The notes: generated by a model from the sequence alone, not told the origin. A stretch of DNA of 64,000 nucleotides from Dioscorea cayenensis subsp. rotundata (GCF_009730915.1 NC_052481.1:4340001-4404000), one strand, 5' to 3'; positions 33,958 to 46,389 are shown, counted from the stretch's first letter. Made by a program: numbers and translations.

Positions 33958-35657
33958 ATGGCGAGTGGGGGACAAACTTCCCATCCCCCAACCTCTCACC
34001 CTCCTCCTTCAACCTGGGCTCAAGTAGCTTCTTCTGGCACTCGATCCTATGATCCTTCACCACTTCACAACCCTCAGCTGCTCGAAAAGCTGAAGAATTC
34101 CTCTTCTTCCTTCGTTAAGCTTGATGCCGACTCCCTTTCCCGAGCTCATCAAAAGTTTCAGCATGCCCTCTTTGGTAAGTTCTTTGGGAAACCACCCCCA
34201 TTTGACCAAGTGAGGAAATTTCTGATGGACAAATGGGCGATGGTTTGTGACCTCCAAATCTCAGACCTTCCTAATGGGGTTTTGCTAATCCGTTGTGCCG
34301 CTTTCAAAGACATGCAACGACTTCTCACTGAGGGGCCGTGGACTCTCAATGGATTAACCTTACAGCTAGCTCCTTGGAGGCCATTTTTTGAGCCGACATT
34401 CACGAAACTATCCACTGCCGCTGTTTGGGTTCAGCTGTATAACCTTCCTGTCGAGCTGTGGGACGGAGAATCTCTGGACACCATTACTTCTCACTTGGGT
34501 AATCTTTTGAAAGTTGATGAATTTACTCTGAAGTTAACTGGATCCAAATTTGCCAAGGTATGCATCGAAATCGACCTTTCAAAACCCCTTTGCCGTGGTT
34601 TTTGGGTTGGCGATGATACTCATAGGGTGTTCGTTGTGGTTCTACACGAAAGGCTGCCTACGTTCTACTATACTTGTGGGATCATAGGCCATGGTACCAA
34701 CTCTTGTTCTCATGCAACAACAACCGGGGAGAATCGGACTTCTCCATCTCTCCATATTCCATGGGGATGGGTGGTAGGTTCAGTTCGGACCGAGGATGTT
34801 GTTGAGGGAATGGAGATGGATTCTAGTGCCAATAATCCCCAAGACGTTGTTAACTCTGTTGATTTCACACCGGACTCTAAATTTGGTTCTTGGATGTTAG
34901 TCTCCCGCCGGCGTGGTTGTACTCAGGGCCGAGGAGCTGGCCATCGCTCCGATTCGGTGCCTGTTGGCACTGTAGCCAAGGAGAACAGTGCTCCTTCTCT
35001 TCCCCGAGGAGTCCCATCCCGAGGTACATGGGTAGGAGCAAAAAGTCGTGATAGGGGGCGACTCTTTCTCTTCTCGGGCTTCCCATTTTCAATATTATAA
35101 TGCTGATCAAGTTTCAATGGAGGATGATTTGACCCCTTGAGACCCAAACCCTGACATTTCAGCTCCCCTGCCTCCTCGAAATGTCAATCCCACCGTTCTA
35201 TCTGACATAGAAGCCTCCCTCCCTATGCAAACCCAAGTTCCAAGTGAATATGGATAGTTAAAGACCTCTTCTCTCCCTGGCACTCCTCCTATTCCCAACG
35301 TTTCAAAAGTAACCTCATCTATGACCCATTATGGGTCTCCTCCACCTATCAATCATTCTTCGATCTTAAATACAATTAAGTTAGTCGCTTCCCCTTCAGA
35401 GAACCTCCACGCCATGGCTGTTGATCGCATCATCTCGGCCCTTGACGAGGAAAACCCGGAAGGAAGCGATCATGAGGATGAGGATTCGGATGATTCAGAA
35501 GATGCAATGTCTGATGATGATGAAGGTCCTGATGACTCTATGACACTTGTTCAGTACCAGGAAGAAGTTCGTAAAGAAACCTTGGCTCGTAAAAGCTCAC
35601 ACGTGATGGGTTCTTCCTTGAAGAAAGGAAGAATGGACATTGGGGATTATGGTTCTT
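33958..35657 (+). pseudogene. LINE ORF1 (DUF4283 plus zinc knuckle), one frameshift
   Basis: The first 380 codons from the ATG at 33958 are open. They contain a DUF4283-type region (about residues 80-200, including GPWTLNGLTLQLAPWRP and VWVQLYNLPVELWD) and a single CCHC-like knuckle (YTCGIIGHGTNSC, near residue 240). The frame is lost near 35050-35100. An acidic C-terminal part continues in another frame to 35657 (EDEDSDDSEDAMSDDDEG). This gag-like protein would package element RNA. Confidence 0.8.
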
Positions 35658-35754
35658 GAATCTAGATCTATACGTCTTATGTCTACTCTGGTTTCATTTA
35701 TTATGGAAGTCTTCTTTCTCGAATACTTTGTTTTTTCTCCTCTTATCTGTTATA

Positions 35755-38700
35755 TGGCTAATCCGAAGATTATATGCTGGAATTGTAGGGGGATCTCCTC
35801 CAAAGAAACCTCAGATCGTGTTCTTTATTTGCTCAGGACTCATCGGCCTAAGATCATCTGTCTTGTTGAAACGAAAGCTAATGCAAATAGAACTGACCGT
35901 TTTTTCTCTAAAATTTCAAATAATTGGGAATGGGCTGCCTCACTTGCAAATGGATTCTCTGGAGGTATTATTGTCCTATGGGATAAGTCCTTAGGCCATG
36001 TTACCCCCATTATTGTCTCTCGTCGTGCTCTTCATCTTGTTATTTCTTCTAATAATTCTATCAATTGGGTTCTCTCTGTGATTTATAATTCTAATCGTAT
36101 GATCTCTCAGCGTGCCCTTTGGTTGGAATTGTCCATAATGACTAATATTGGCCTTCCTTGGCTCCTTTTGGGCGATTTCAACTCCATTGTCAACAACTCC
36201 GAGCATCGTGGACGGTCTTATCATTATTACTCACATAAAGCAGCTACTTTTTCTGAATCTATAGATAGTAATAATCTTTTTTATTTAAATTTTTCAGGGT
36301 TTCGGTTTACCTGGTGCAATAATCAGGCAGGGACTTCCCGTCGCTGGCTCGTTTAGACCAATGTTTGGTTAATTCTGCTTGGTTTTCTATTTTCTCTGCT
36401 TACTCTTTAACTCACTTACCTCACATCTTTTCTGATCATGCTCCTCTTCTTCTTTCCATAACTCTTAATCCAATCCGAGGTAAACGTTTTTTTCGCTTTA
36501 ATAATTTCTGGCTCGAGTACATTAGGTGTCATGATGCGGTTCGTGAAGCTTGCTCTATTTCCCCTCATGGAAACCCAATGCATGCTTTTGTCCATTTGTT
36601 ATCTCGTATGCATTCTAAAATTGTTTCTTGGAGTGTTGCAGGTCTGACCCCTTTAGATAGAGCTATCAAGGAGACTGAATCTGCAATTAAACTCCTTGAA
36701 GAAGTTGAGGACTTTAACCATGAGTCCAATTCTTCTCTCTCGGAGTTTTATTCCAGGTTTGCTTCTCTTCAATTCCAATATTCTTCTAGATGGGCTCAAA
36801 AGGCTCATTTACTTTGGCTCAAGGATGGTGATAATAATACTGTTTTTTTCACAATTCTGTTCGCATTCGCTCCCATTTCAATGTTATTTTACATATTTAT
36901 GATTTGAATGGTTCTTATGTTACTAACCAAGCAGATATTGAGAGCAGGTTTATTGACTTTTATTCCAATCTATGGAAGGATAATCCCTATATTAATTTTC
37001 TTGATGTTTATAATGCTCTGCCGCATGGCCTTCCTATAATATCTGATTTGGATGGTTTTAACCTTATTAGAGAAGTTTCTCGTGATGAGGTTTTTTTTGC
37101 TCTTCATGAACTCCCCTTTGGTAAGTCCCCTGGTCTTGATGGTTTTAATGCAGAATTTTATAAGTTCTTCTGGTCTGAATTAGGTGATCATCTATTTGAA
37201 GCCATACTGTACTTTTTTGACAATACTATTATGCCAGACTCTTGGGGGAGGACTTATATAACTCTTATTCCGAAAAAAGATCATCCAAGGTATGTTACTG
37301 ATTATCGCCCTATTTCATTGTGCAATGTTTGCTATAAAATTGTTTCTAAAATCCTTGAGAATCGGCTTCAGTGTGTTCTTCCCAAATTAGTTAGCCGTAA
37401 GCAGGTCAGGTTTGTTTCTGGCTGTTGTACTTTTGATAACATCATAGCCCTTCAAGAGACTGTTCATTCTTTGGAACATACCATTAATGACCCTCCTAGG
37501 ATGTTAACCAAAATTAACATTGAAAAGGCATATGATACACTTAGTTGGAGTGCAATTCTTGCCACGTTAGCTAAAATGAACTTTCCTAATACTTGGAATT
37601 CTTGGATTGCTGCTTGTCTTAAGTCTAGCTCTTTCTCTATTCTCATTAATGGATCCCCTTCGACCTGGATTTCCTCTTCTAGAGGTATTCGACAAGGTGA
37701 TCCAATTTCTTCCTATCTGTTTATTTTGGTGTCCCAAAATCTTTCCTCTTTACTTAATCAAGCTTTGAATTTTGGCATGATTCCAAGATTTGATACTAGA
37801 TTGTCTTATAATTTTAATCATCTTATGTATGCTAATGATTAGGTTATTATTACCAGAGCTTCTAGATCTGTTGCCAAAAATATCAAACTCTGTATGGATT
37901 TCTATGCTTCTTTGACTGGTCAAAAAGCTAACGCTTCTAAATCGTCTATTTATTTACCTTCCTGGTTCAACTCTAGGGTTGCTAGAAGTATTAATGCTAT
38001 TTTGTCTTACCCTATTACTTCTTTTCCCCTCACTTATCTTGGTGTTTTGATTTCCCCTTTTAAGTTGAATGCGTCTTATTTTAAACCTCTCGTTGATCGA
38101 ATTAACCGTACCTGTGCTAGGTGGAAGAATCTCAAACTTTCTTTAGCACCCAAATCCACTCAGATTAATTCTTCCCTTCTTGCCATTCCCACCTATTATT
38201 TATCTGTTTATCCTATCCCTGACAACATTCTTAAGGACATCACTAAAATTGTTAGGAATTTCTTTTGGCATAAATGTGGCAATTGAAAGGGCATCTACGC
38301 AGTTTCTTGGAGTCACATTACTGAACAAAAAGCTGAGGGGGGTCTTGCTATCCGAAATCTGTTACTTGTCAAACACTCTCTTAAGGCTAAACATGTTTTC
38401 AATTATTTGAATTCTGATGATTTTATTTGGGTTCAAATTGCTCATCTCAAATATGGTTGCATTAATTTTTGGAAAGATTCTATTCCTAGAAATTGTTCTT
38501 GGTTCTTCAAAGGCCTGTATCAAACTGCTTATGTTACCAAGCCTTTTTGTGGGATTAAAACTGTTAACCCTTCTATTACATCTTTCCTTTATGATCCCTG
38601 GTGTGGAGAGATTCATCTTGCATTCAAACCGACCTTTCTAAATATGCAGTCTGATCTTGAATCTCTTCTTTACTCCGATCTGTGTATTGGCAATAGTTGG

Positions 38701-39630
38701 AATTATGTTTATCTCCATAGTATATTTGGCACTCATGCTGGTGAGTTTTTCTCTAGACTGGGTAATATTGATTACACTTGCAACAATAATTGGGTCTGGA
38801 CTCCTAAATCGACTAATTTTAAGATCACTTCTACTGTTTATCATTTTCTTAATCGCAATGTTTTAGAGCCCTCCTCTTGGGCTGGTTGGAGCAAGATTTG
38901 GTCTCTCAAAGTCATGCCGAGAGTGAAGCATTTCTTATGGTTATTATTTAATGGCAGGCTTGCCACTGCAGACTTTCTCTATTCCATTAATCTGGGCCCT
39001 AGGAGGATGTGTATCCTTTGCAATCTTGATTATGAGAATCCTGAACATCTTTTTCATACTTGCTGTAAATCTCAAGGTCTTTGGGCCCTCATCTCCAACT
39101 TGGTCATGGGCAACTGGCTTGTTCAAGCCAATTTCTCCTTAAAAGTAAAATCTGTTATTGCTTTAACTGTCTGGTTCCTTTGGAAAGCCAGGTACGATGC
39201 CATCTATCGGGATGCTAAAGCAAATTATCAAATCATCGCTCACAAAGCTATTTCCTATGCTAATAATATGCACAGTGTTGGCAATGACTCGAGCAGGAAG
39301 ATGATCATTAGTAACTTTTGCAATCTTGATGATCCATTCCTTTTTACTGCTTCAATTTGGAACTATTCCAACCAGGTTTGCAAGGGTGGCTTCTTCATTT
39401 CTTCTTCTAACTTTGCTATTTCCTTTCCAGGCAGCCATGTTTTCACAGCTGATAACCCTACTGCTGCTGAATTGAATAATTTGGTCACTGCTCTCCAGCT
39501 TGTTATTGAACACCAACTTAGGATGCAAATAATTTTCATTGTTGACTCCAATATATTGACCTTGTTAACGAATTCCAGCAATGCTTGCTCTTGGCATTTT
39601 CATCCTGTGATCAATGAAGGTTGCTTCTAA
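35755..39630 (+). pseudogene. LINE ORF2 (endonuclease, reverse transcriptase, RNase H), broken
   Basis: ATG at 35755 starts MANPKIICWNCRGI, the endonuclease N-terminus. LVETKAN and GDFNSIVNNSEH are catalytic-region motifs. After a stop at 36355 the frame continues through the RT: LPFGKSPGLDGFNAEFYK near 37110, IPKKDHPRYVTDYRPISL near 37270, KINIEKAYDTLSW near 37510 and GIRQGDPISSYLFIL near 37690. The active-site box reads YAND followed directly by a stop at 37840. A zinc-binding region (CILCNLDYENPEHLFHTC) lies near 39010 and an RNase H-like tail near 39440-39600. Stops at 36355, 36905, 37840 and 38284 make it non-functional. Confidence 0.85.
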
Positions 39631-40059
39631 GCTTGCTTCACATGGTTCATGTCTTCATCAGTTATCTCTTTTTCATTATGGACATGATCTTTTGCATTGG
39701 CTCATGAAATCTTTCTTTAAAGCTGGTTTTGTATTCTAGTTAGTTTATTTTGCTCAGTTTAGACTTTCAGGTTTTTTCTGTTCTTCTGTAAGCTTGTTTT
39801 CTGTAATCTCCCAGTTTCTCAATAAAAGCCTTTGGGCTCCTTTTTTTTTAAAAAAAAAAAGTGCCACCTTTTCAAGCTAAATATATAAGAGAACCGGTCC
39901 TAAAAATAAGATCTTGATGACTTTGAGGGGAAGCGAGAGAGAACGAGAGAGCGAGCTCAGCGGCACGCCGGAGCAACAAGCGCCTGCTTCTTGATGGCAG
40001 AGGCTAAAGGAGACAAGGACCCGAGGGAAACCACCGACATCTCTGGAGAACGGAAACAA

Positions 40060-40446
40060 TGCGGTCTTGTGTGCATGCAGGTGTAAGCATCACAGACCAA
40101 GTGTCAGTTGGGCTTATACCTGCAGTTTCTCCACGAAGATACTGTTGTTTAAAAGCACTTTTTTTCCCATATAATCATCACCTCATAGAGATCATCACAT
40201 CAAAAACTCACATTGAAAAAAAAAAGAGAGAAAGATCAAAGAGAGAATTGAAAAGAGGGAACTATAGCCTTTTTAAGTGTCGGTGAGTCACTGGAGTTTG
40301 CCCAGCAGCTCAAGAGAGAACTGAAAAGAAAGCCCTTCTCCGGTGGTGATGACAAAGTATATAGGCTGGCATACAAGACATGTAGCTAGTTAGGTAACCA
40401 CTAAATCTAGACCTACCCCAAACACATCCAAAAGTGAAACATTATG

Positions 40447-40535
<89 letters not shown>

Positions 40536-41242
40536 TTGCATATGTAGCAATCCAATTCATCAATATTGCATATATATGCTAATTCTCACCATCCATGTCT
40601 ATGCATGTCACTATGAAAAACCATGCTTGACTCTAATGTATACTTTGTGTTTAAAACAAGTCATGTGTTTATATATATATCATGTATGTGAGCATGTGAT
40701 TTATATGGGTAGTGCATATATAGGTAAATGTATTGTGTTTTTTTTTTCTTTTTCTTGTGATTTTTTTCTTATATGTATAATTAAATTGTAATAGCTTTAA
40801 TAAAAAATTATATTATCGTAGTATTTAATATTAAAAAAATTTATTGAATGATTTTTTTCTACATTTTGACTTTATTTAACCCCCTTACCAACTAGTATGC
40901 ATGGTTAGGCTTAATGGACGTTTAGCTTTTAGTTTGGATTATTAATCCATTGAGGCTAACAACCCAAGCTTATCTTATTTTCAAGAGTAGAGGGGCTATT
41001 TGGGAGCATTTTTGAGAAGAGGAACCAAAAGGGAAGAGAGAGAAAAATAGAGGGACCAATTCGGATATTATACCTAATTCAATCATATAAAAGGTCATGA
41101 CCTGAAAATGTGTAAGTTAAATCCCCAAAGTAAGAGAGACTTATTAAAGAAATCTCAAATGAACAACAAATGTAGCTCTAAGGTTTTTAAGGCAAACAAA
41201 AGTCAGAAACCCAAAAGCTTCACAAGTCAAAGTCCTAGAGAT
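40060..41242. other. Intergenic AT-rich spacer with a long (TA)n microsatellite
   Basis: It contains the (TA)n tract at 40451-40533 (listed separately) and otherwise no gene-like sequence. The part up to about 40130 is upstream sequence shared with the duplicated Rossmann gene (GACCAAGTGT block). Confidence 0.6.
40451..40533. repeat. (TA)n microsatellite, about 41 units
   Basis: An uninterrupted TA dinucleotide run of about 83 bp. Confidence 0.95.
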
Positions 41243-41504
41243 TATGGTAGTGTTTGGTTAGATGTAGTTGAAAATGCAGTGGATTTTCAATTACAGTGTA
41301 TTTGTAAATCTTTGGATTTAAAAATGCAGGAGAATCAAATTTGGTGTTTGGTTAACTGTATTTGAAAATACTGGAATTCTGAATTTTGTGTTTGTTTGGA
41401 AGGATTTGTAAACCTGGATTTTAAAAACATGTGTGTGGTTAGATGTATTTTTAGGATATAAAAACCTTTGGTGAGGTTACCCCCACTTTAACTTATCATT
41501 TTAA

Positions 41505-41872
41505 TTAATGATAACAGGGTTCTAACTCGAATATTGGGGTTAGAATTTTAAGGTTTTTTTTTAATAACGGCATTCATAACCCCGGCATTGGGGTTAGAAT
41601 TTTAATTTTTTTTAATAACGTGGTTCATAACCCCGGCATCGGGGTTAGAATTTTAAGTTTTTATTAATAACGGGGTTCTTAACCCCGGTATCGGGTTAGA
41701 ATTTTTTTTTTTAATAACCGGGTTCATAACCCCGGTATCGGGGTTAGAATTTTAAGTTTTTTTTTTTTTGAAACGAGGTTCTTAACCCCGGCATTAGGGT
41801 TATAATTTTAAGTTTTTTTTTAAAAGAGGTTCTTAACCCCAGCATCAGGGTTAGAATTTTAAGTTTATTTTT
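41505..41872. repeat. Tandem repeat of about 52-58 bp, seven units, near the left end of the PIF/Harbinger element
   Basis: Each unit carries TAACCCCGGCATCGGGGTTA followed by GAATTTTAAG and a T run. The CCCCGGYATCGGGG core is an inverted repeat, so every unit can form a small hairpin. Units differ by point changes and T-run length. Confidence 0.85.
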
Positions 41873-42750
41873 TAGAATTAAAACACATAATTAAATAACA
41901 TTACATAGTGGCTAGCAATCACCCAGCTAGATTAAAAGCCACATCAATTACAAAATGTGGAAGAAAGATATTCTTCCTCATTGCAAATTCAATATATATA
42001 AATAATAAAATAAAATAAAAAATCCAATCACATAGAAGCATCCCACATAAGTACTAACTACCAAGGTAGCAATTCACAAGGTTGGCCACTGAATCTTCTG
42101 CCAAGTTTAAAATAACAACTTTTTGACATGAGTAGTTTGATCCCCCTAACTATCACTCATTATCACGTTTTCATCTGGATGTAAATATTCTTCAAAGGAG
42201 TTCCCAAGCAAGATGAATAAACAAACTACAACCAAAGATGTCCTAACCAAGTCCGGCTCAAGCATGCACATAAACAAACTATTAGGGAGCTCTCATAAAT
42301 TTCCAAAAAATGGAAGGTTGTCTGGATAGAGAACTACCTGATAAATTCCCATAGTTTCAAGCTTTAAAACATTCAAATGAAGAAGAGTTTAGATTGAGTA
42401 CACAAACAAAAAATAAAAACACATTCAAAAGCAAAAGGGCAATCATTTCACAGTCAATCCCATCAAACTCCATTAGTTTACAATTCATTGCAATGAGCCT
42501 TCAATACTCAAAATCTTGCATATATGAAAAAAAATCCAATTTGTATTATCATTAGCTAATTAACAATAACAACATACAAATAATGATATTAATATTATTA
42601 GCTACCTGTTGCATTCTTCTTGGTCACATTGGTAAACTCTTTGGGATGCCCCATAGTTTGCATCATCCTATTAAAAAGTTTCTATAATATAATACATAAA
42701 TAACAATCATCATAATATTTCCTAAAAAAATTAAATAAATAACAACCAAC

Positions 42751-43823
42751 CTAAGTAGGCCTTTGAAAAAAGTCTCCTTGATTGTGAAATGATTGAAAGA
42801 AGTCCTCCGCCCAATACTTCCTTAACTCTTCATCTTTTGCCAAGAAACCCATAGCTCTACTATCGTCAGCTATTAACCAATCATAGGCCTTATTGACTTC
42901 ACGGCCAGAGTAGCCATATGATTTGAGCTTCATGCATTCACCAATCAATTCCTTTGCAAATTCTAAATCTCGAGTAGACTTCTTTCCACATAATGCCTCC
43001 TTAAATGTGGTATTCATCTCTTGAATTACTTCAACTTCTGAGGGCATTTTGCGTTTTCCTTTTTGTTTTCTTGATTGAGTGGAGGATGCTCCCCTAGGTT
43101 CTGCACTCTCTAATTGGTTGTGGATGGGCAGTGTCGTGTTGTAATGATAATCAGTATCTTCAAAGAACATGTCATCAAGACCATCAGTTTGAGATGGACG
43201 AAGGGAGTCAACATTATCATCCATGTGGGTGCCAATATCATCTCCAAATTGAATAGCATGGCTTCCAGTTGCTTGATCATTACCACAAATAAGCTCAAGA
43301 AAGTCATGGTCCTCAATTGGTTTGTTTAAATAAGGTTCATCCTGTGGATGAGCCTAGCATATAAAACATGTTAGGTGATCGTTTAGATAAAAACTATTTC
43401 ATTCAAATACATAATTGGACAACATAAAATAGGAATAAATAAGAAATAATTAATACCTATACATAGTTCCTGAATTCTGATTCACCCATAATAATCATCT
43501 TCTGTCTATTATCCCATCCCATTCCACTTAGCTCTTTCAGTTTTTTTAATTCTTGCCCATCGTTTGCGGATTGTTCTTAGGTGGTTAGTTACATTTCCTT
43601 CAGTAAATGTAACTCCAAACTCATTCCTCATTACAATAACTGCAGCATGCAATGCTTGAGGTTTGAATCCTTTGTCGACTTTGAGGCCTTGTTCCACTTG
43701 CGATGCCATGAAACTTATGAAAAATCGGCTTTCGGCAGTGGTCCATCTTTTATGACTACCAACTCTTTTAGTGGGGGTTCTCATTGATGACATTTGGCTA
43801 TCTTCTGACATCCCTATGTTCAT
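42751..43823 (-). CDS. PIF/Harbinger ORF1: Myb/SANT-like DNA-binding protein, two or more exons
   Basis: Exon 1 (43823 to about 43500) encodes a Myb/SANT-like domain: HKRWTTAESRFFISFMASQV, then NVTNHLRTIRKRWARIKK, about residues 20-95. After an AT-rich intron (about 43490-43360) the frame resumes with an acidic stretch and ends with LMxLKSYGYSGREVNKAYDW-like sequence near 42900 (here ECMKLKSYGYSGREVNKAYD) and a stop at 42751. PIF elements carry such a protein beside the transposase; it helps bind the element ends and bring the transposase to the nucleus. Exact splice sites were not resolved, so the model is approximate. Confidence 0.65.
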
Positions 43824-43999
43824 GATCTACAAGGAAGCACAATTACCGTTTATGGAAGCACAAAAATTGATAAAAAAATGCAAGAGCATAACATGAAATA
43901 AACAAGCAAAAAGTATCATCATTGTTTATGATATACAAGGAAGCACAATTGTTCAAATAAAACAAAAACAAAAATAAAAATAAAACAATTATCCATTAT

Positions 44000-44430
44000 C
44001 TACTTGTTAGCCCACATATCACGTGCAATCCGTTCTCTACATGCCACCCATTCTTGGGTCTCTTCCCTTTGTTCTCTTATGTTGCTTTCTGATGGTGCCC
44101 GTTGTGCTGTCCATTCTTCTTCATAAGGTATTAAAACATCTTCTCCTCCACTTATAATATAATTATGCAAAATACATGTAGCTAATACAAGTTCGGCTTG
44201 AGTTTTGAATGGAAAGAATGGTCTTGATTCGAATATTTTGAAGCGTCCCTTGAGGGATCCAAAAGCTCGTTCAATGGTGGTACGGGCAGATGAATGACGA
44301 AGGTTTAATAGTTCTTTATGGTTTGCTGGTGTCCGTGAGCCAAATTCTTTAAGATGGCATCTAACACCTCTATAGGGAGAAATAAAATCTGGCCTCGTTG
44401 CGTACCCAGCATCAACCAAGTAATATTTCC
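44000..44430 (-). pseudogene. PIF/Harbinger transposase, C-terminal half only (DDE_Tnp_4)
   Basis: The frame reads KYYLVDAGYATRPDFISPYR (with the second catalytic Asp), then NHKELLNLRHSSARTTIERA (with the catalytic Glu), FGSLKGRFKIFESRPFFPF and a C-terminal tail ending DMWANK. The N-terminal half with the first Asp and the helix-turn-helix region was not found upstream to 45240 in any frame. The sequence just before KYYL turns into an A/T-rich non-coding run. Either an unseen exon holds it or it was deleted. Confidence 0.75.
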
Positions 44431-45420
44431 CTAAAAAAATACAAACTTGGAAGTTAGCGCAACTATCATCTTTAAGTTGTTATTGTATGCTAACCTAAAT
44501 ACTAATTAACTACACAAAATAAATACCTTGAGGAACTAATAAAAGGAGAGGGCATTTGATGGATTGCTCTTATTTTGTTTAATTCTATATATACTTACTT
44601 TCCAAAAAAGCTTCTCATTATATATATATATATATCAAAAACAATAAAAATTATATATACATGTGTCTGCGTGCATAGTTGAGTTAAATTATTGAATCAC
44701 TTTATAGTTTTTCTTACTTATTACAATATTTTATATTATATATTTTTAGGTGAGCATAAACTATATATAAATAAATAAACTCATATTGAAATTTATTAAA
44801 TATTTGAAGACATAAATATAAAACTAAAAAAAAAAATATTCCGCATGTTAATAATTAAATGGTAATATGTGTTTAATAATATATACATATGAAGAAGAAA
44901 TTCAGGATGGCATCATGGCATTGGTGTAATTTCAAATCTTTGGTACTGAATTTGTCCATAATAGCCTGATCCACTTCATTCTTATCCCTTTCTTTATCCA
45001 CAAAATAATATATAGACTAATTTATCCATTTGATTTATCCCAAAAAAAAAAAACATAAAAAAAATATGCTTCATTCTTCACTGGGGAAACAACACAAAAC
45101 TAAATAATAATGAAACAAGGTTGCTAAGGAATTGTTAACAAGACATGATCAATAAAAAATTACAAACATACCACTAAGTGGCTTGTGAAAAGCAGCTTCC
45201 CCTATTGGCGATCTCTAGTGATTTCTAGCTTCAAAGCCTGGATTATTAAAAATAAAACCAAATTATCATTTATTCTATAGCATCCAAAGAACAAACACAA
45301 TGCAGTGCAACCCCTAAGAACCAAGACAATGCTTTCAACAAACTTCATCTTTGTCATTCAAATCCCCACCCATAATTGCACATCAAACAATTAATCAAAT
45401 ACAACATGATGTTACTAATG

Positions 45421-45459
<39 letters not shown>

Positions 45460-45837
45460 CAAATCACAAATGGAGTGGGGTGAAGAAAGAGAATCATCTT
45501 TGACTCAAATAACAAAGAAAGAGAAAGGAAACACAAATGTTTTTTTTTTTTTTAAATTCTTGCTTCATATTGTAAATAAACTAATTTCTTCAATAATAAA
45601 AACAAGGAAACATTGAATTAAAGGATGATGAAGCAAACACCCAAAAAAGGTTTTGAATAAGATATCCTCATTCCATACTATCATAGCTTGCAGAGATATG
45701 CATAAAAACCAAAGTTTTGAAACAAAGAAAACAAAGGGCACATGATAGCAAAGGAAAAGAAAACCAATACCTCAAAAGGATCCCCACTACCCTAGTCATT
45801 CACAGAACATGGTCTGAAGATAGAAGCGATGCTTGGA

Positions 45838-45869
<32 letters not shown>

Positions 45870-46060
45870 AGATGAAAAATGTGAGTATTTAGGATTCAAA
45901 GTGAATTCCCTGCATAGCTTAGGCAGAGGAGACAACCGGGCTGCCGACGAGATGAGGAAGGCAGGATGGTGGAGAAGAAGAGAGGATAGGAAAAGATCTA
46001 GATCTGAAAAAACCTTTTCATCAGACTTTTAAATCCTCAAATGTGTAATTCAAAAGTCAT
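44431..46060. other. Non-coding interior of the PIF/Harbinger element
   Basis: AT-rich with simple repeats: (TA)n near 44622-44634 and 45423-45458, and (GAAA)n at 45838-45870. No transposase N-terminus was recognised. Confidence 0.55.
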
Positions 46061-46061
46061 G

Positions 46062-46100
46062 GATTTGGTTTTACGGCTAATTTGGCCGTAAAACCAAATC
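46062..46100. repeat. Perfect 16-bp inverted repeat near the right end of the PIF/Harbinger element
   Basis: GATTTGGTTTTACGGC and its exact complement are separated by 7 bp (TAATTTG). The hairpin lies about 130 bp inside the right terminus. Confidence 0.9.
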
Positions 46101-46236
46101 ATTCAAAACAACCGGTCAAATATATTTTTTTAGTCAAATGAAAAACTAAATCCCTTAAAACAAACAAGGGATTTGGGCTGTTGATGTATTAGGAGTTACA
46201 TGTAACTCCAAATACATCAAAACAAACAGACCCTAT

Positions 46237-46389
46237 ATAAACATGAATGTCAAAGTCTTCAGATATTAAAATCAGAGGAAATCGAGTTTGTGGTTCGCAA
46301 GCACAAAGCAACCACAACTCAAATCCCACAAAATAGCCTCAAGATATAAATCCAAAACTCAAACAAAATCAAAGTCAACGAGTCAAAAG

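Larger units (their letters stand above)
33900..39851 (+). mobile_element. L1-type LINE retrotransposon, nearly full length, inserted in the paralog pseudogene
   Basis: About 5.9 kb with a leader, ORF1, ORF2 (endonuclease, RT, zinc-finger and RNase H regions), an AATAAA signal near 39821 and a terminal A run (about 39849-39860). It lies opposite to the host gene in what corresponds to intron 1: sequence on both sides matches intron 1 and exon 1 of the intact neighbour. Several stops and frameshifts show it is not active. Confidence 0.85.
32667..40042 (-). pseudogene. Truncated tandem paralog of the Rossmann-fold gene, disrupted by retroelements
   Basis: Exons equivalent to 7 (32942-32667), 6 (about 33160-33035) and 5 (about 33830-33719, truncated at its 5' end) retain open frames similar to the intact neighbour. 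Exons 2-4 are absent: exon 5 runs into sequence resembling intron 1. A LINE of about 5.9 kb separates this from exon 1 (about 40042-39930), which begins MSVVSLGSLSPLASA and soon meets a TGA (near 39959). The exon 6 donor has changed from CAGGTATTT to CATGTATAT. A tRNA-derived SINE lies in the intron between exons 5 and 6. The copy clearly arose by tandem duplication of 29245-31997. Confidence 0.85.
41246..46233. mobile_element. PIF/Harbinger DNA transposon, 4,988 bp
   Basis: Left end GGTAGTGTTTGGTTAGATGT and right end (complement) GGGTCTGTTTGTTTTGATGT are imperfect terminal inverted repeats. They are flanked by TAT on both sides (41243-41245 and 46234-46236), a 3-bp duplication as expected for this superfamily. 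Inside on the minus strand are the two standard genes, a Myb/SANT-like protein and a DDE_Tnp_4 transposase. The transposase lacks its N-terminal part, so the element is probably not autonomous now. Confidence 0.8.

Noticed and set aside
40444-40791. 115-residue open frame starting with Tyr-Ile repeats
   Set aside because: It is a translated (TA)n microsatellite followed by AT-rich sequence.
41505-41872. Tandem repeats considered as a CRISPR array
   Set aside because: There are no unique spacers of constant length and no cas genes. The repeats are continuous and lie inside a plant transposon.
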